From Methylobacterium nonmethylotrophicum (GTDB taxonomy: Bacteria > Pseudomonadota > Alphaproteobacteria > Rhizobiales > Beijerinckiaceae), in NCBI RefSeq assembly GCF_004745635.1, contig NZ_SRLB01000005.1, forward strand, positions 359,715 to 423,714: a stretch of DNA of 64,000 bases, read 5' to 3'. The translations under genes and the position numbers were made by a program. A model generated the notes under the pieces. That model saw nothing but the letters and a program-made list of their open reading frames with translations, was not told the origin of the DNA and did no database searches. This document shows positions 17,988 to 26,618 of this stretch, piece by piece. Positions within the stretch are counted from its first letter, which is position 1, and the number at the start of each line of letters is the position of its first letter.

Positions 17988-19229
17988 ATGACCTCGTTCC
18001 ATCAATCGCCCGGGGCGCCCCGCATCGCCGTGATCGGCGGGGGCATCGGCGGGCTCACCCTCGCGCTCGCGCTGCGCCGGCACGGGTTCTCCGTCGCGGT
18101 GTACGAGCAGGCGGCGGAGCTTGCCGAGATCGGCGCCGCCGTCGCGCTCTCGGCCAACGCCACCCGCGAGCTCGAACGGCTCGGCCTCGGACCCGCGCTC
18201 GCCGCGGTCTCGACCGAGCCGACCGAGCTGATCTACCGCGACGGGCGCAGCGGCGCGCGCGTCGCCGCCCACCCGGTCCGGACCGGCGGCGCCTACCGGG
18301 CGCGGTTCGGGGCACCGTATTACGGCGTCCACCGGGCCGACCTGCAGACGGTCTTGAGCGGTGCGCTCGCCGGCGAGGGCCTGCATCTCGGTCACCGCCT
18401 CGCCGCCCTCGACCAGGTCGGCGACGCGATGGCGCTCACCTTCGCCAACGGTGTCGCGGTCGAGGCCGACCTCGTCATCGGCGGCGACGGCGTGCGCTCC
18501 CTGGTGCGGCGCTGGATCACCGGCGGCGAGGCCGTGCGCTACTCCGGCACCAGCGCCATCCGGGGCGTGGTGCCGATGGGCCTGCTGCCGTCGCTGCCCG
18601 ACCCGGAAGCGATCCAGTTCTGGATGGGGCCGGACGCCCACCTCCTGCACTACGCCATCGGGGGCGAGGCGGATTCCGTCAACTTCTTCGCCGTCGTCGA
18701 GGGACCGCAGACCTGGACCTCCGAGCGCTGGCTCGCGCCCATCGCGCCGGGCGGGCACCGCGCCGGATTCGCCGGCTGGCACCCGGCGGTCACCGAGATG
18801 CTCGATGCGCTCCCCCAGACCCAGCGCTGGGGCCTGTTCGTGACCGATCCCCTGCGGCGCTGGCACCGGGGCCGGGCGGTGCTGATGGGCGACAGCGCCC
18901 ACGCGATGCTGCCCCATCACGGCCAGGGCGCCAACACCACGATCGAGGACGCGATCACCCTGGCCGAACTCCTGGCCGCCGGCGGCGCGCGCGACCTCGA
19001 CCGGATGATGGCGCGCTACCAGGCCTTGCGGCAGGCCCGCACCCGCACGATCCAGCGCAGCGCCTGGGCGACGAACCGCCTCCTGCACCTGCCCGACGCG
19101 GCGGGCGCCACGGCCCTGGCGCGGCGCGACGCCCGGATGACCCGCTTCCCCGAGGATTTCGGCTGGATCCACGCCTTCGACGCGCGGGCCACCGTCGACC
19201 GAGCGGCGGCGGAGATGCGGGCCGCGTGA
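17988..19229 (+). CDS. FAD-dependent aromatic hydroxylase, salicylate 1-monooxygenase-like
   Basis: 413 residues. It is a class A flavoprotein hydroxylase: GxGxxG in VIGGGIGGLTLALAL, the DG motif DLVIGGDGVRSLVRR, and the GD motif VLMGDSAHAMLPHHGQGA. The HHGQGANTTIEDA segment is characteristic of salicylate hydroxylases and 3-hydroxybenzoate 6-hydroxylases. A salicylate-to-catechol reaction would feed straight into catA, so this is the preferred reading from context. 3- or 6-hydroxynicotinate-type and other hydroxylases remain possible. It sits 28 bases after the transporter and ends the operon. Confidence 0.8.
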   Translation: MTSFHQSPGAPRIAVIGGGIGGLTLALALRRHGFSVAVYEQAAELAEIGAAVALSANATRELERLGLGPALAAVSTEPTELIYRDGRSGARVAAHPVRTGGAYRARFGAPYYGVHRADLQTVLSGALAGEGLHLGHRLAALDQVGDAMALTFANGVAVEADLVIGGDGVRSLVRRWITGGEAVRYSGTSAIRGVVPMGLLPSLPDPEAIQFWMGPDAHLLHYAIGGEADSVNFFAVVEGPQTWTSERWLAPIAPGGHRAGFAGWHPAVTEMLDALPQTQRWGLFVTDPLRRWHRGRAVLMGDSAHAMLPHHGQGANTTIEDAITLAELLAAGGARDLDRMMARYQALRQARTRTIQRSAWATNRLLHLPDAAGATALARRDARMTRFPEDFGWIHAFDARATVDRAAAEMRAA

Positions 19230-19235
19230 CTCCTC

Positions 19236-19252
19236 GCCGGCCATCGGCCGGC
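19236..19252 (+). terminator. Hairpin at the end of the aromatic operon
   Basis: A perfect 7-base stem GCCGGCC/GGCCGGC with an ATC loop, 6 bases after the monooxygenase stop codon. There is no T-tract, so it may stabilise mRNA 3' ends rather than terminate on its own. Confidence 0.4.
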
Positions 19253-19899
19253 TCGGTCGCCCGCACTACCGCCGCGAGCATCGCCCGGGCGCCGGCGACC
19301 GGACGCCCCAGGGCCGGGCAGCCGACCGCTCGGGCGTCGCCGGCATCGGCGCGGATGGGATGCAGGGGAGAGGGAGGACCGGGCGGCGAGCGGCCGCAAC
19401 GGCGCCGGCCCACCGCGCCTCCCCTCCCCCGCAAGGTCGCTCCGAGGGCGATCACCGGCGGCATGTCGTAGGTGCCGAGCCCGGTCGGGAACACCCGCCG
19501 GTCCTCGATGCTCATTACGCAGACGGGCCCGGAAGCGCCGCGACCGTGATCTGCCGCGCTCCCGCCATGGGCTCCTCCCGGCGGCGCAAGGGTTCCGGGG
19601 GGAGCGGCACGAACCTCGTGCACCAGGGTTCGGCACCGGCCGAGATGCGGTCGATCAACATTGCACAAGACGACGTCGCTTCGAGCAAGCGATCGAAGCC
19701 GAGATCGTGCCCTATGTGATGGCCGCCATGCTTTCGGTTTGTTAGTTCTTGTCCCGTGCGGCCGCGTCGACTGCAACATCCCGTGCCCGGGAGACGCCGC
19801 GTGAATGTCGGAACGGTTCAGGAGCCGCGCATTATACCAGGCGGCCTAGGCTATAAGCCTGAATGTTTCCGTCGCAATGCAAGCACTACCTGCGCGGGC
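19253..19899. other. Gene-free region between the aromatic island and a small ORF
   Basis: About 650 bases in which no coding region is convincing. One minus-strand peptide (start near 19515, MSIEDRRVFPTGLGTYDMPP) has natural-looking composition but quickly degenerates into Arg-rich sequence; it may be a remnant. The stretch 19640-19860 is clearly less GC-rich than its surroundings and could contain the promoter of the 98-residue protein that follows. Confidence 0.4.
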
Positions 19900-20196
19900 A
19901 TGATCCTGATGCTCGACCCGATGACGGCCACCGAGGGCCGTGCTCCCGCCCCCGCGCGCGCCGCGACGCTCCTCGCGCACGTCCTGCGCGACCTCGCCCT
20001 GTCCTACGAGGCGGAATGCCCGGGCGGCTTCGCCCGCTTCCGACGGGCGCTGTCGGTCGAGTCCCTCGCGGTCATCGCCCGTGTCGGCGGCGCGGCGGCG
20101 AGCGACGAGGCCGCCCTCTCCCTGGCGCGGCAGGTGCACGAGACGCTGCTCGACGTCGAGGAAGACGTCTGGGCGCTCCACACCGCCGCGCATTGA
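19900..20196 (+). CDS. Small hypothetical protein
   Basis: 98 residues if started at the ATG at 19900; ATGs at 19909 and 19921 are alternatives, and the longer upstream reading looks untranslated. The protein is mainly helical and Ala-rich (ATLLAHVLRDLALSYEAEC, then EAALSLARQVHETLLDVEEDVW) with no signal peptide. No family was recognised. It is convergent with the ABC transporter gene, with only 4 bases between stops, which supports it being a genuine, tightly packed gene. Function unknown. Confidence 0.5.
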   Translation: MILMLDPMTATEGRAPAPARAATLLAHVLRDLALSYEAECPGGFARFRRALSVESLAVIARVGGAAASDEAALSLARQVHETLLDVEEDVWALHTAAH

Positions 20197-20200
20197 CCCC

Positions 20201-21925
20201 TCACTCCGCTGCGACGATGCCGGCTTGCGCCGCATGCAGGCGCCGGTAGGCGCCGTTCGCCGCCACCAGGGCGTCGTGCGAGCCCTGCTCCAGGATGCGC
20301 CCGTTCGACACCACGGCGATGCGGTCGGCATGCCGGATGGTGGCGAGGCGATGCGCGATCACGAGCGTCGTGCGGCCCTCGGTCAGCTCGGCGAGCGCGG
20401 CCTGGATCTCCCGCTCCGTCTGGGTGTCGAGCGCCGAGGTCGCCTCGTCGAGGATCAGGATCGGCGGATTCTTGAGGAAGACTCGGGCGATCGCCAGGCG
20501 CTGCTTCTGGCCGCCGGAGAGCTTGACGCCGCGCTCGCCCACCACCGTGTCGAGGCCGTCGGGCAGGGTCTCGATCAGCCCGTCGAGGCGGGCGCGGTGG
20601 GCCGCCGCCCGGATCTCGGCCTCGCTCGCGTCGAGCCGTCCATACGCGATGTTCTCGCGGATCGTGCCGGCGAACAGGAAGACGTCCTGCTGCACGATAC
20701 CGATCTGGCCGCGCAGGGAGGCGAGGGTCAGGTCGCGGATGTCGTGCCCATCGATGGTGATGCGCCCGCCCTCGACGTCGTAGAAGCGCGGCACCAGGGA
20801 GCACAGGGTGGTCTTGCCGGCCCCCGAGGGCCCGACGAAGGCCAGGGTCTCGCCGGCGCGCACCGCGAGGTCGACGCCGTCGAGCACCGGCCGTCCGTCG
20901 CCGTAGCCGAAGCGCACGCCCTCGAAGCGGATCTCGCCTCGGAGCGGTACAGCGGTCGCGCCGGGCCGGTCGACGATGTCGGGCGCGGTAGCGAGCAGAG
21001 CCATGTAGCGGCGAAAGCCCGCGATCCCCTTGGGGTAGGTCTCGACCACCGCGCTGATCTTCTCCAGCGGACGGTAGAACACCCCGACCAGGAGCAGGAA
21101 GCCGACGAAACCGCCGGGGCTGAGATCGCCCCGGACCACGAAGGCGGCGCCGCCGACGAGCACCACGATCTGGACGAGGCGCATGCCGAGATAGTTGAGC
21201 GACAGGCTCGCGGCCATGATCCTGTAGGCCTCGAGCTTGGTGGCGCGGTAGCGCTCGTTGTCGGCGGCGAACAGGCGGCGCTCGTGGGCCTCGTTGGCGA
21301 AGGCCTTCACCACCCGGATGCCGCCGACATTCTCCTCGATGCGGGCGTTGAACGCCCCGACCCGGCCGTACTGCGCCTGCCAGTTGCGGGTCATCCGGCC
21401 GCCGTAGCGCACGGTGACGAAGGCGATGACCGGCAGGATCGCGGCGGTGAGGAGCGCCAGCGGCGGGTGGACCAGCAGCATCAGCCCGAAGGCGCCGACG
21501 AGCGTCATCACGGCGATGAACAGGTCCTCGGGCCCGTGATGGGCGACCTCGCCGATCTCCTCGAGGTCCTTGGTGACCCGCGCCACGAGGTGGCCGGTCT
21601 TCTGGTTGTCGAAGAAGCGGAAGGACAGGGTCTGCAGGTGGTCGAAGGCGCGGGCGCGCATCGTGGTCTCGATGTTGATGCCGAGCACGTGACCCCAGTA
21701 GGTCACCACCACCATCAGCCCCGCATTGGCGACGTAGAGCGCCGCGAGCCCGGCCGCCGCGATCAGGATCAGGGTCCAGTCCTGTTGCGGCAGCAGCACG
21801 TCGACGAAGGCCTTCACGGCCATCGGGAAGCCGAGCTCGAGCAGGCCCGACAGGATGGCGCAGCCGAAATCGAGGAGAAACAGGGCCCGGTGCGGCCGGT
21901 AATAGGCGAGGAAGGCCTTCAGCAT
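20201..21925 (-). CDS. ABC exporter, fused permease/ATPase (MsbA-like half transporter)
   Basis: 574 residues. Six membrane segments fill 1-310, starting LLDFGCAILSGLLELGFPM. The C-terminal nucleotide-binding domain has Walker A FVGPSGAGKTT, the signature LSGGQKQRLAIARV, Walker B ILILDEATSALD and the switch His in VIAHRLATIRHAD. It should homodimerise and export a lipid, glycolipid or hydrophobic compound at the cost of ATP. TM-NBD order and length match the MsbA/LmrA group, but essential MsbA itself cannot be claimed because no lipid A or lpxK gene is nearby. The gene is single and has its own upstream region. Confidence 0.88.
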   Translation of the reverse strand: MLKAFLAYYRPHRALFLLDFGCAILSGLLELGFPMAVKAFVDVLLPQQDWTLILIAAAGLAALYVANAGLMVVVTYWGHVLGINIETTMRARAFDHLQTLSFRFFDNQKTGHLVARVTKDLEEIGEVAHHGPEDLFIAVMTLVGAFGLMLLVHPPLALLTAAILPVIAFVTVRYGGRMTRNWQAQYGRVGAFNARIEENVGGIRVVKAFANEAHERRLFAADNERYRATKLEAYRIMAASLSLNYLGMRLVQIVVLVGGAAFVVRGDLSPGGFVGFLLLVGVFYRPLEKISAVVETYPKGIAGFRRYMALLATAPDIVDRPGATAVPLRGEIRFEGVRFGYGDGRPVLDGVDLAVRAGETLAFVGPSGAGKTTLCSLVPRFYDVEGGRITIDGHDIRDLTLASLRGQIGIVQQDVFLFAGTIRENIAYGRLDASEAEIRAAAHRARLDGLIETLPDGLDTVVGERGVKLSGGQKQRLAIARVFLKNPPILILDEATSALDTQTEREIQAALAELTEGRTTLVIAHRLATIRHADRIAVVSNGRILEQGSHDALVAANGAYRRLHAAQAGIVAAE

Positions 21926-22297
21926 GACGATCCGGTCGGAGGGGATAGGGAGCGGGCCCCTGATAGGCCGGAACCCTCGCGCGCGACAGATGGCGGTCGC
22001 GGCCCCCGGGTCAAAACTCGATCAGCTTGACGGCTGGAGGGCTGCTGAGGGTGGGAAGCGGAACCGGGCGTTGCGCCCAAAAGCGGACGTTCAACATGCG
22101 ACCTGATTTGGTCGCACAAGCTGCAGCAAGCGCCGCTCGACAGCATTCTTGCCTGCTTGCTTGCCTGCTTGGAAGATGGGCTCCCCGGCGGTAAGCAGCC
22201 CTCGGTTCGGTCGCGTTCAGCCATCCAAATTGCGCGCGTTTCTGCGTGCCAGGCGGGGCGCCCTGTGGCTAGGCAGGTCGAGAGAGAGCTTTGCTCC
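21926..22297. other. Divergent intergenic region, ABC exporter/histidine phosphatase
   Basis: 372 bases with no gene. It has a CCCAAAAGCGGACGTT motif at about 22076-22091, which recurs as CCCCAAAGCGGACGCT near 22926 on the far side of the phosphatase gene. A short tandem stretch of TTGCCTGC units lies near 22149-22171. The promoters of both divergent genes must be here but are not resolved by eye. Confidence 0.4.
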
Positions 22298-22858
22298 ATG
22301 CACGCACATCTCATCTTCGCCCTCGCTTTGGTCCTTTCCGTTATCCCTGCATCGGCAACGGAGGCGGTTTGGGCGGCGGCACGGGCTGGCGGGACGGTCA
22401 TGTTGCTGCGGCACGCCAACGCTCCAGGTTTCGGCGATCCGGCGGGCTTCAGGCTCGGCGCCTGCGAGACGCAGCGCAATCTTGGCGAGGCGGGCCGCGC
22501 GCAGGCCGCCGAGCTCGGCATACGCTTGAGACGTGAATCCGTCGTCGTGACCGCGGTTCGGTCCAGCCGATGGTGCCGCGCACGCGACACAGCCGCCCTC
22601 GCGTTCCCCAACGTCACGGTCGAGGCCGATCCGGCTCTCGACAGCTTCTTTGCCGATCGCAAGACCGAGTCGGACCAGAGCGCAGCCCTACGCGACCGCA
22701 TTCGAGACTGGTTGGGCCGACCGGGTACCCTCGTGCTCGTGACACATCAGGTGAACATCACTGCGCTCACTGGAATCGTCCCGGCAGACGGCGAGATCAC
22801 CGTCCTTCGACCGAATGCAGACTCTGGATTTGATGTGGTAGGGCGCCTCAGACCATAG
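22298..22858 (+). CDS. Secreted histidine phosphatase family protein
   Basis: 186 residues from the ATG at 22298, chosen because AGAGAGAG precedes it and residues 1-22 form a signal peptide (MHAHLIFALALVLSVIPASA). The mature protein begins as a branch-2-like phosphatase domain: the RHG-type motif is LLRHANAPG with phospho-acceptor His39, Arg in AVRSSRWCRA, and the distal His in VLVTHQVN. The family dephosphorylates small phosphoesters or lipid phosphates; a periplasmic substrate is implied. Codon choice looks less GC-extreme than neighbours and the gene is flanked by AAAGCGGACG motifs, which may mark acquisition. Function beyond the family is unknown. Confidence 0.75.
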   Translation: MHAHLIFALALVLSVIPASATEAVWAAARAGGTVMLLRHANAPGFGDPAGFRLGACETQRNLGEAGRAQAAELGIRLRRESVVVTAVRSSRWCRARDTAALAFPNVTVEADPALDSFFADRKTESDQSAALRDRIRDWLGRPGTLVLVTHQVNITALTGIVPADGEITVLRPNADSGFDVVGRLRP

Positions 22859-23101
22859 GCGGGAGAAGGCATAGACAGCCCTCGCACCACCCGTTCCGGT
22901 CAAATCAGTCCGTTCTATCAGACTGCCCCAAAGCGGACGCTCCGAAGGTCCGACAACGCGTCGCAAGCAGACCACTCGCACGGTCAAGCCAATAGGGTAT
23001 GGACCCAAGGGCGCGACCCGAGGGGGACCGACGCCGTCGGCGTATCGCGGTGTCATGCTCCCTCATCCCGGGGTCGGCCCGAACCGCCCGGGGGCCGCCG
23101 G

Positions 23102-25531
23102 TCAGAACCGGACGGTCTCGCTCCCGTTCACGGCCCGCACGGTGCCGCTCGGCCGCCCTCCCGTCCCGGTGAGCGCGAGGGACCGCTCGCCCCCCGGCGC
23201 CAGGTGGAACCAGTTGTCGGAGGGCCGCCCCTCCCCGTCGAGGGTGACGTGCACCGCGAGGGCGTGCCGCTCCGCCGCGACCCGCAGCACGACGCCGTCG
23301 CGGCCCTCGGCGAGCGCGGCCGAGAGGCCGGTCTCACGGGGCGTCGCGTCCCGGCCGGCCGGGAAATGGAACGACTCGGCGAGGAGCGCGCCGTCGCGGT
23401 CGGTCAGCCGCAGATGGGCGAGCGCGTGCGCCGCCGGGCCGAAGCGGTAGGCGGCGGTCGCGTCGAAGAAGCGGCCGAGCAGAGCGGCCGAGGACAGGGT
23501 GACGGCCTCCCGGGGCCCGAGCGACACGGCCCGCTCGGCCTTCGCCGCGACCTTGCCGGCCGTATTGGTGAAGGTGAGCGACAGGGTGGCGTCGAGGGGG
23601 CGCGCCGTCTCGTTGCGCAGATGGGCGTGAAGGCCGTTCAGGCCCTCGTCCGACAGCACGGCCTGCACCGGCCGGAAAGCCCGCTTGAGGGCGTACCAGG
23701 CGGATTTCGGCCGGCCGGCGACGTCGATGACGCCCCAGCCCGCCCCCGGCGCGAGGTCGCGCCAGAGCCAGACGAGGCCGCCGGCGGTGACGGAGCCGGT
23801 GCGGCGCCACTCGGCGAAGGTCGTCTCCATCACCTCGGCGACCGCGGCGCGGCCGAGCGTCAGGTAGCGCTCCGGATCGTCGCGGCGCAGGCGCTCCGGG
23901 TCGACGCCGTAGAGGACGCCGACATAATGGTCGCGCACGCCCTCGAAGTCCCAGTCGGCGCCGCGGTCGCGCGGCACGCCGCCGGCCCAGGCCGGGTCGC
24001 GCGGGTCGGTCAGGCCGGACTCGCGGAGAGACGCCGGCTCCGGCACGTTGGCGAAGGCCAGGCATTCGGAGGCGAAGCGCACCTCCGCCCGGCGCGCATC
24101 CTCGAACGGGCGGCAATAGGCGCCGACACCATAATAGTGGGTGACGCCGGCATCGGTGGAGAACGGCAGGTCGCCGCCCGAGGGCGAGTTCGGCACCACC
24201 ACGAGGTCGGGCCGGCGCGCCCCTGCTGCCTCCCGCAGCATCGCCTCGACCGCCGCGGCGCGCCAGACCGGCTCCGGAAACCCCAGCATCGCGGCCTGCT
24301 GCTCGACCTCGCTGCCGCCGCCGAGGATGCAGAGCGAGGGCGAGGATTGGTGCCGGTCGAGGAGCTGGGCGATCTCGGCCGCGAGCGCCGTGCGGAAGGC
24401 GGGATCGTCGACCGGATAGTCGAAATTGGCCAGCATCAGGTCCTGCCAGACCAGGATGCCGAGTTCGTCGCAGAGATCGTGGAAGGGTTGCGCCTCGTAC
24501 AGCATGGTGCCGCCGACCCGCAGCATATTCATGCCGGCCTCGACGGCGAGGGCGAGGAGCGGGGCGTAAGCGGCGCGGTCGCCCGCCAGCCCGACGAGGT
24601 CGGCCGGGGTCCAGCAGGCGCCGCGACAGAAGACCGGCACGCCGTTGACCGCGAGGCTCAGGCCCTCCGCGAAGGTGCGGAGCATCGTGATGGTGCGAAA
24701 GCCGACGCGGCCGAGATCGAACGTCTCGTCTCCCGCCTCGAGCGCGACGGCGTGGAGCCGCGGCTCGCCATGGGTGTGGGGCCACCACAGGGCGACGCCC
24801 GGCAGGTCGAGCCGGCCCTCGAACAGGCCGGGTGCGGTCTCGGCGAGCACCGTCTCGCGGCCGTCGCAGCGCAGGGTGAGCGGGCCGGGCGCGTCCGGGA
24901 AGGTCAGCCGGGCGGTGAGGATCCCGGTCCCGTCCGCGACGCTCGCCCGCAGGTCGATGGCGGTCGGACGACCCCCCTCCCCTCTCCGGGTGATCGGCCG
25001 GTACGGGCCGACGGCATCGACGCCCGGGCACCAGCCCGGCATGAAGCCGAGGAGCGTCGTGCGGGCGTGGCGGAGCGAGCCGGGGGTGGCGAGCTGCGGC
25101 CGCCACCGGCCGCGTGTGTGCGGCCGGGCGAGATCCTGGGCGAGCGAGCGGAACGCGAGGGCGAGGTCGTGGGTGCCGTCGAGATCGACCGCGACCTCGT
25201 GGGCGAGGAACATCGAGCGGGAGGCGAGCACGCGCCGGCCGTCGAGCCAGACCTCGCAGAGCGTCGCCAGTCCCTCGAAGCGCAGGATCTCGCGGCCCCG
25301 GCCCTCGATGCGGGTGCGGTACCAAACGTCTGATCCGTGGAGCGGCGTCGGCGCGGCGTCCGACCAGCGCCCGGCGGCGCGCAGGGCGCCGGCCGCGGTG
25401 CCGGGCACCGGGGCCGGGATGAAGCCCGTGAGGGCGTCGAGGTCGCCGGGCCCGGCGCAGGCGCCGGGTCCGGTGACGATCATCGCCCAGGGTTGATCGA
25501 GGGCCCGGTCGACGGTGCGCAGAAGGGCCAT
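23102..25531 (-). CDS. Glycoside hydrolase family 2 protein (beta-mannosidase-like)
   Basis: 809 residues from the ATG at 25531. Domain order is that of GH2: N-terminal sugar-binding jelly roll (about 30-180, with YRTRIEGRGREILRFEGL and EVWLDGRRV), immunoglobulin-like domain (190-285), then the catalytic barrel from about 290 (VNGVPVFCRGACWTPAD, GMNMLRVGGTMLYE, LGILVWQDLMLANFDYP). It matches the beta-mannosidase/exo-glucosaminidase branch. No signal peptide is seen, so it is probably cytoplasmic. The usual acid/base segment WxGNNE appears as LGGGSEVEQQ, so Asn-Glu has become Ser-Glu. It lies 79 bases after the DUF1839 gene and is probably the last gene of that cluster. Its substrate is unknown. 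Confidence 0.8.
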   Translation of the reverse strand: MALLRTVDRALDQPWAMIVTGPGACAGPGDLDALTGFIPAPVPGTAAGALRAAGRWSDAAPTPLHGSDVWYRTRIEGRGREILRFEGLATLCEVWLDGRRVLASRSMFLAHEVAVDLDGTHDLALAFRSLAQDLARPHTRGRWRPQLATPGSLRHARTTLLGFMPGWCPGVDAVGPYRPITRRGEGGRPTAIDLRASVADGTGILTARLTFPDAPGPLTLRCDGRETVLAETAPGLFEGRLDLPGVALWWPHTHGEPRLHAVALEAGDETFDLGRVGFRTITMLRTFAEGLSLAVNGVPVFCRGACWTPADLVGLAGDRAAYAPLLALAVEAGMNMLRVGGTMLYEAQPFHDLCDELGILVWQDLMLANFDYPVDDPAFRTALAAEIAQLLDRHQSSPSLCILGGGSEVEQQAAMLGFPEPVWRAAAVEAMLREAAGARRPDLVVVPNSPSGGDLPFSTDAGVTHYYGVGAYCRPFEDARRAEVRFASECLAFANVPEPASLRESGLTDPRDPAWAGGVPRDRGADWDFEGVRDHYVGVLYGVDPERLRRDDPERYLTLGRAAVAEVMETTFAEWRRTGSVTAGGLVWLWRDLAPGAGWGVIDVAGRPKSAWYALKRAFRPVQAVLSDEGLNGLHAHLRNETARPLDATLSLTFTNTAGKVAAKAERAVSLGPREAVTLSSAALLGRFFDATAAYRFGPAAHALAHLRLTDRDGALLAESFHFPAGRDATPRETGLSAALAEGRDGVVLRVAAERHALAVHVTLDGEGRPSDNWFHLAPGGERSLALTGTGGRPSGTVRAVNGSETVRF

Positions 25532-25610
25532 GCTGTCGCCGGAGCCTGATTGAGGTCGAGGGTGGGCCGAAAGATAACAGCCATACTGGTTTCGCTGATC
25601 AAACAGCCAC

Positions 25611-26609
25611 TCAAGCCTCCGCCAGCGCCCGGTCCAGCGCCTCGAACACCGCCGCATAGGTCGCCTCGGCGGCGCTCAGGCGCTCCGGCAGCCCGGCGAG
25701 GCGGCCGCGGGCGAAAGCGCGGGCGAGCTGGAACTGGAACGCCTTGGCCTCCTGCGACAGCCGCGTCGCCGCCGCCGCCGCCTCGCCGAACGCCCCGGCG
25801 CCTTGCGCCTCCAGCCAGGCGAGATGGCTGCCGAGCAGCTCGAAATTCGCCCCGAGCTGGCGCGTGGTGTTGAAGGCGTAGGCGTGGAAGGCCGAGAGCG
25901 GGCGCTGCACGAAGCCGTCCGGCTTGGCTCCGAGCGCCGCGCGGAAGGCGGTGACCGGGTTCGCCGCCGGCGCCTGGGCGCGGTGGCGCCTCAGCAGCGC
26001 CAGGGCCCCGCCCGGGAGCTCGGCCGGGCTCAGGGCCGGGCCGCACGGCTTCACGAACTCGGCGTAGGGCAGCAGCTCTCCCCTCGCGAAGATCCCGTCG
26101 TAATCGGCGCCTTCGAGCGTGAACCGCCCGGCATTGTGGAGGTAGTCGAGCCGGCGCCGCACCGGGTCGAGGGAGAGGATCGCGATCGTGGTCTTCGAGG
26201 CCTCGCGCCGGTAGGTGGTGCCGGCGGTGTCGGGCAGGAAGAAGGCGTTGACCTCGACCAGCACCGGCAGGCCGCGGGCGGCCTGGACCAGGCTGTGCCC
26301 TTCCAGGTCCTCGTAGAGCGCCAGCTCCAGGATCTCGAGGCCGTAGAGCGCCTCGAGGTCGGCCGCCTTCGGCTTGAAGAAGGTGAACTGGTCGCCCTCG
26401 AAATCCTGCCGGAGGGTGAAGCCCAGCATCGCCTCGGGCGACAAGCCCCGCAGGTGCAGGAGCTCGATCCACAGATCGACGTAGCAGTTCGTCTCCGGCC
26501 AGGTCCGGTCGGGGGCGTGGAGCGCGTGCGGCGTGTGGTCCCCCACGAGGGGTCCCGCGGACGTCTCCGTCCGCGGCTCCTCGATCGGGCGAAGCAGGGC
26601 GACCGACAT
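25611..26609 (-). CDS. DUF1839 family protein
   Basis: 332 residues, cytoplasmic. Recognised as DUF1839 by motifs such as NCYVDLWIELLHLRGLSPEA, QDFEGDQFTFFKP, VEVNAFFLPDTAGTTYR and the C-terminal FNTTRQLGANFELLGSHL. The family has no established biochemical role, and in alphaproteobacteria it occurs beside amino acid:[carrier protein] ligases, as here (9 bases after the ligase stop). The N-terminal half reads like a papain/transglutaminase- or NlpC-like fold, with Cys in ETNCYVDLW and a later His in YLHNAGRF, but that is only a guess. It could transfer or release the carrier-bound aminoacyl group. Its co-conservation makes it a core member of the system. Confidence 0.85.
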   Translation of the reverse strand: MSVALLRPIEEPRTETSAGPLVGDHTPHALHAPDRTWPETNCYVDLWIELLHLRGLSPEAMLGFTLRQDFEGDQFTFFKPKAADLEALYGLEILELALYEDLEGHSLVQAARGLPVLVEVNAFFLPDTAGTTYRREASKTTIAILSLDPVRRRLDYLHNAGRFTLEGADYDGIFARGELLPYAEFVKPCGPALSPAELPGGALALLRRHRAQAPAANPVTAFRAALGAKPDGFVQRPLSAFHAYAFNTTRQLGANFELLGSHLAWLEAQGAGAFGEAAAAATRLSQEAKAFQFQLARAFARGRLAGLPERLSAAEATYAAVFEALDRALAEA

Positions 26610-26618
26610 CGGCGCGCC

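Noticed and set aside
19440..19520. Minus-strand peptide MSIEDRRVFPTGLGTYDMPP as a small gene
   Set aside because: Natural-looking for about 28 residues only, then Arg-rich sequence antisense to other DNA; no ribosome binding site or family support.
22140..22175. TTGCCTGC short tandem repeats as a phase-variable tract
   Set aside because: Only two imperfect units and not inside a coding sequence; too short to support slippage.
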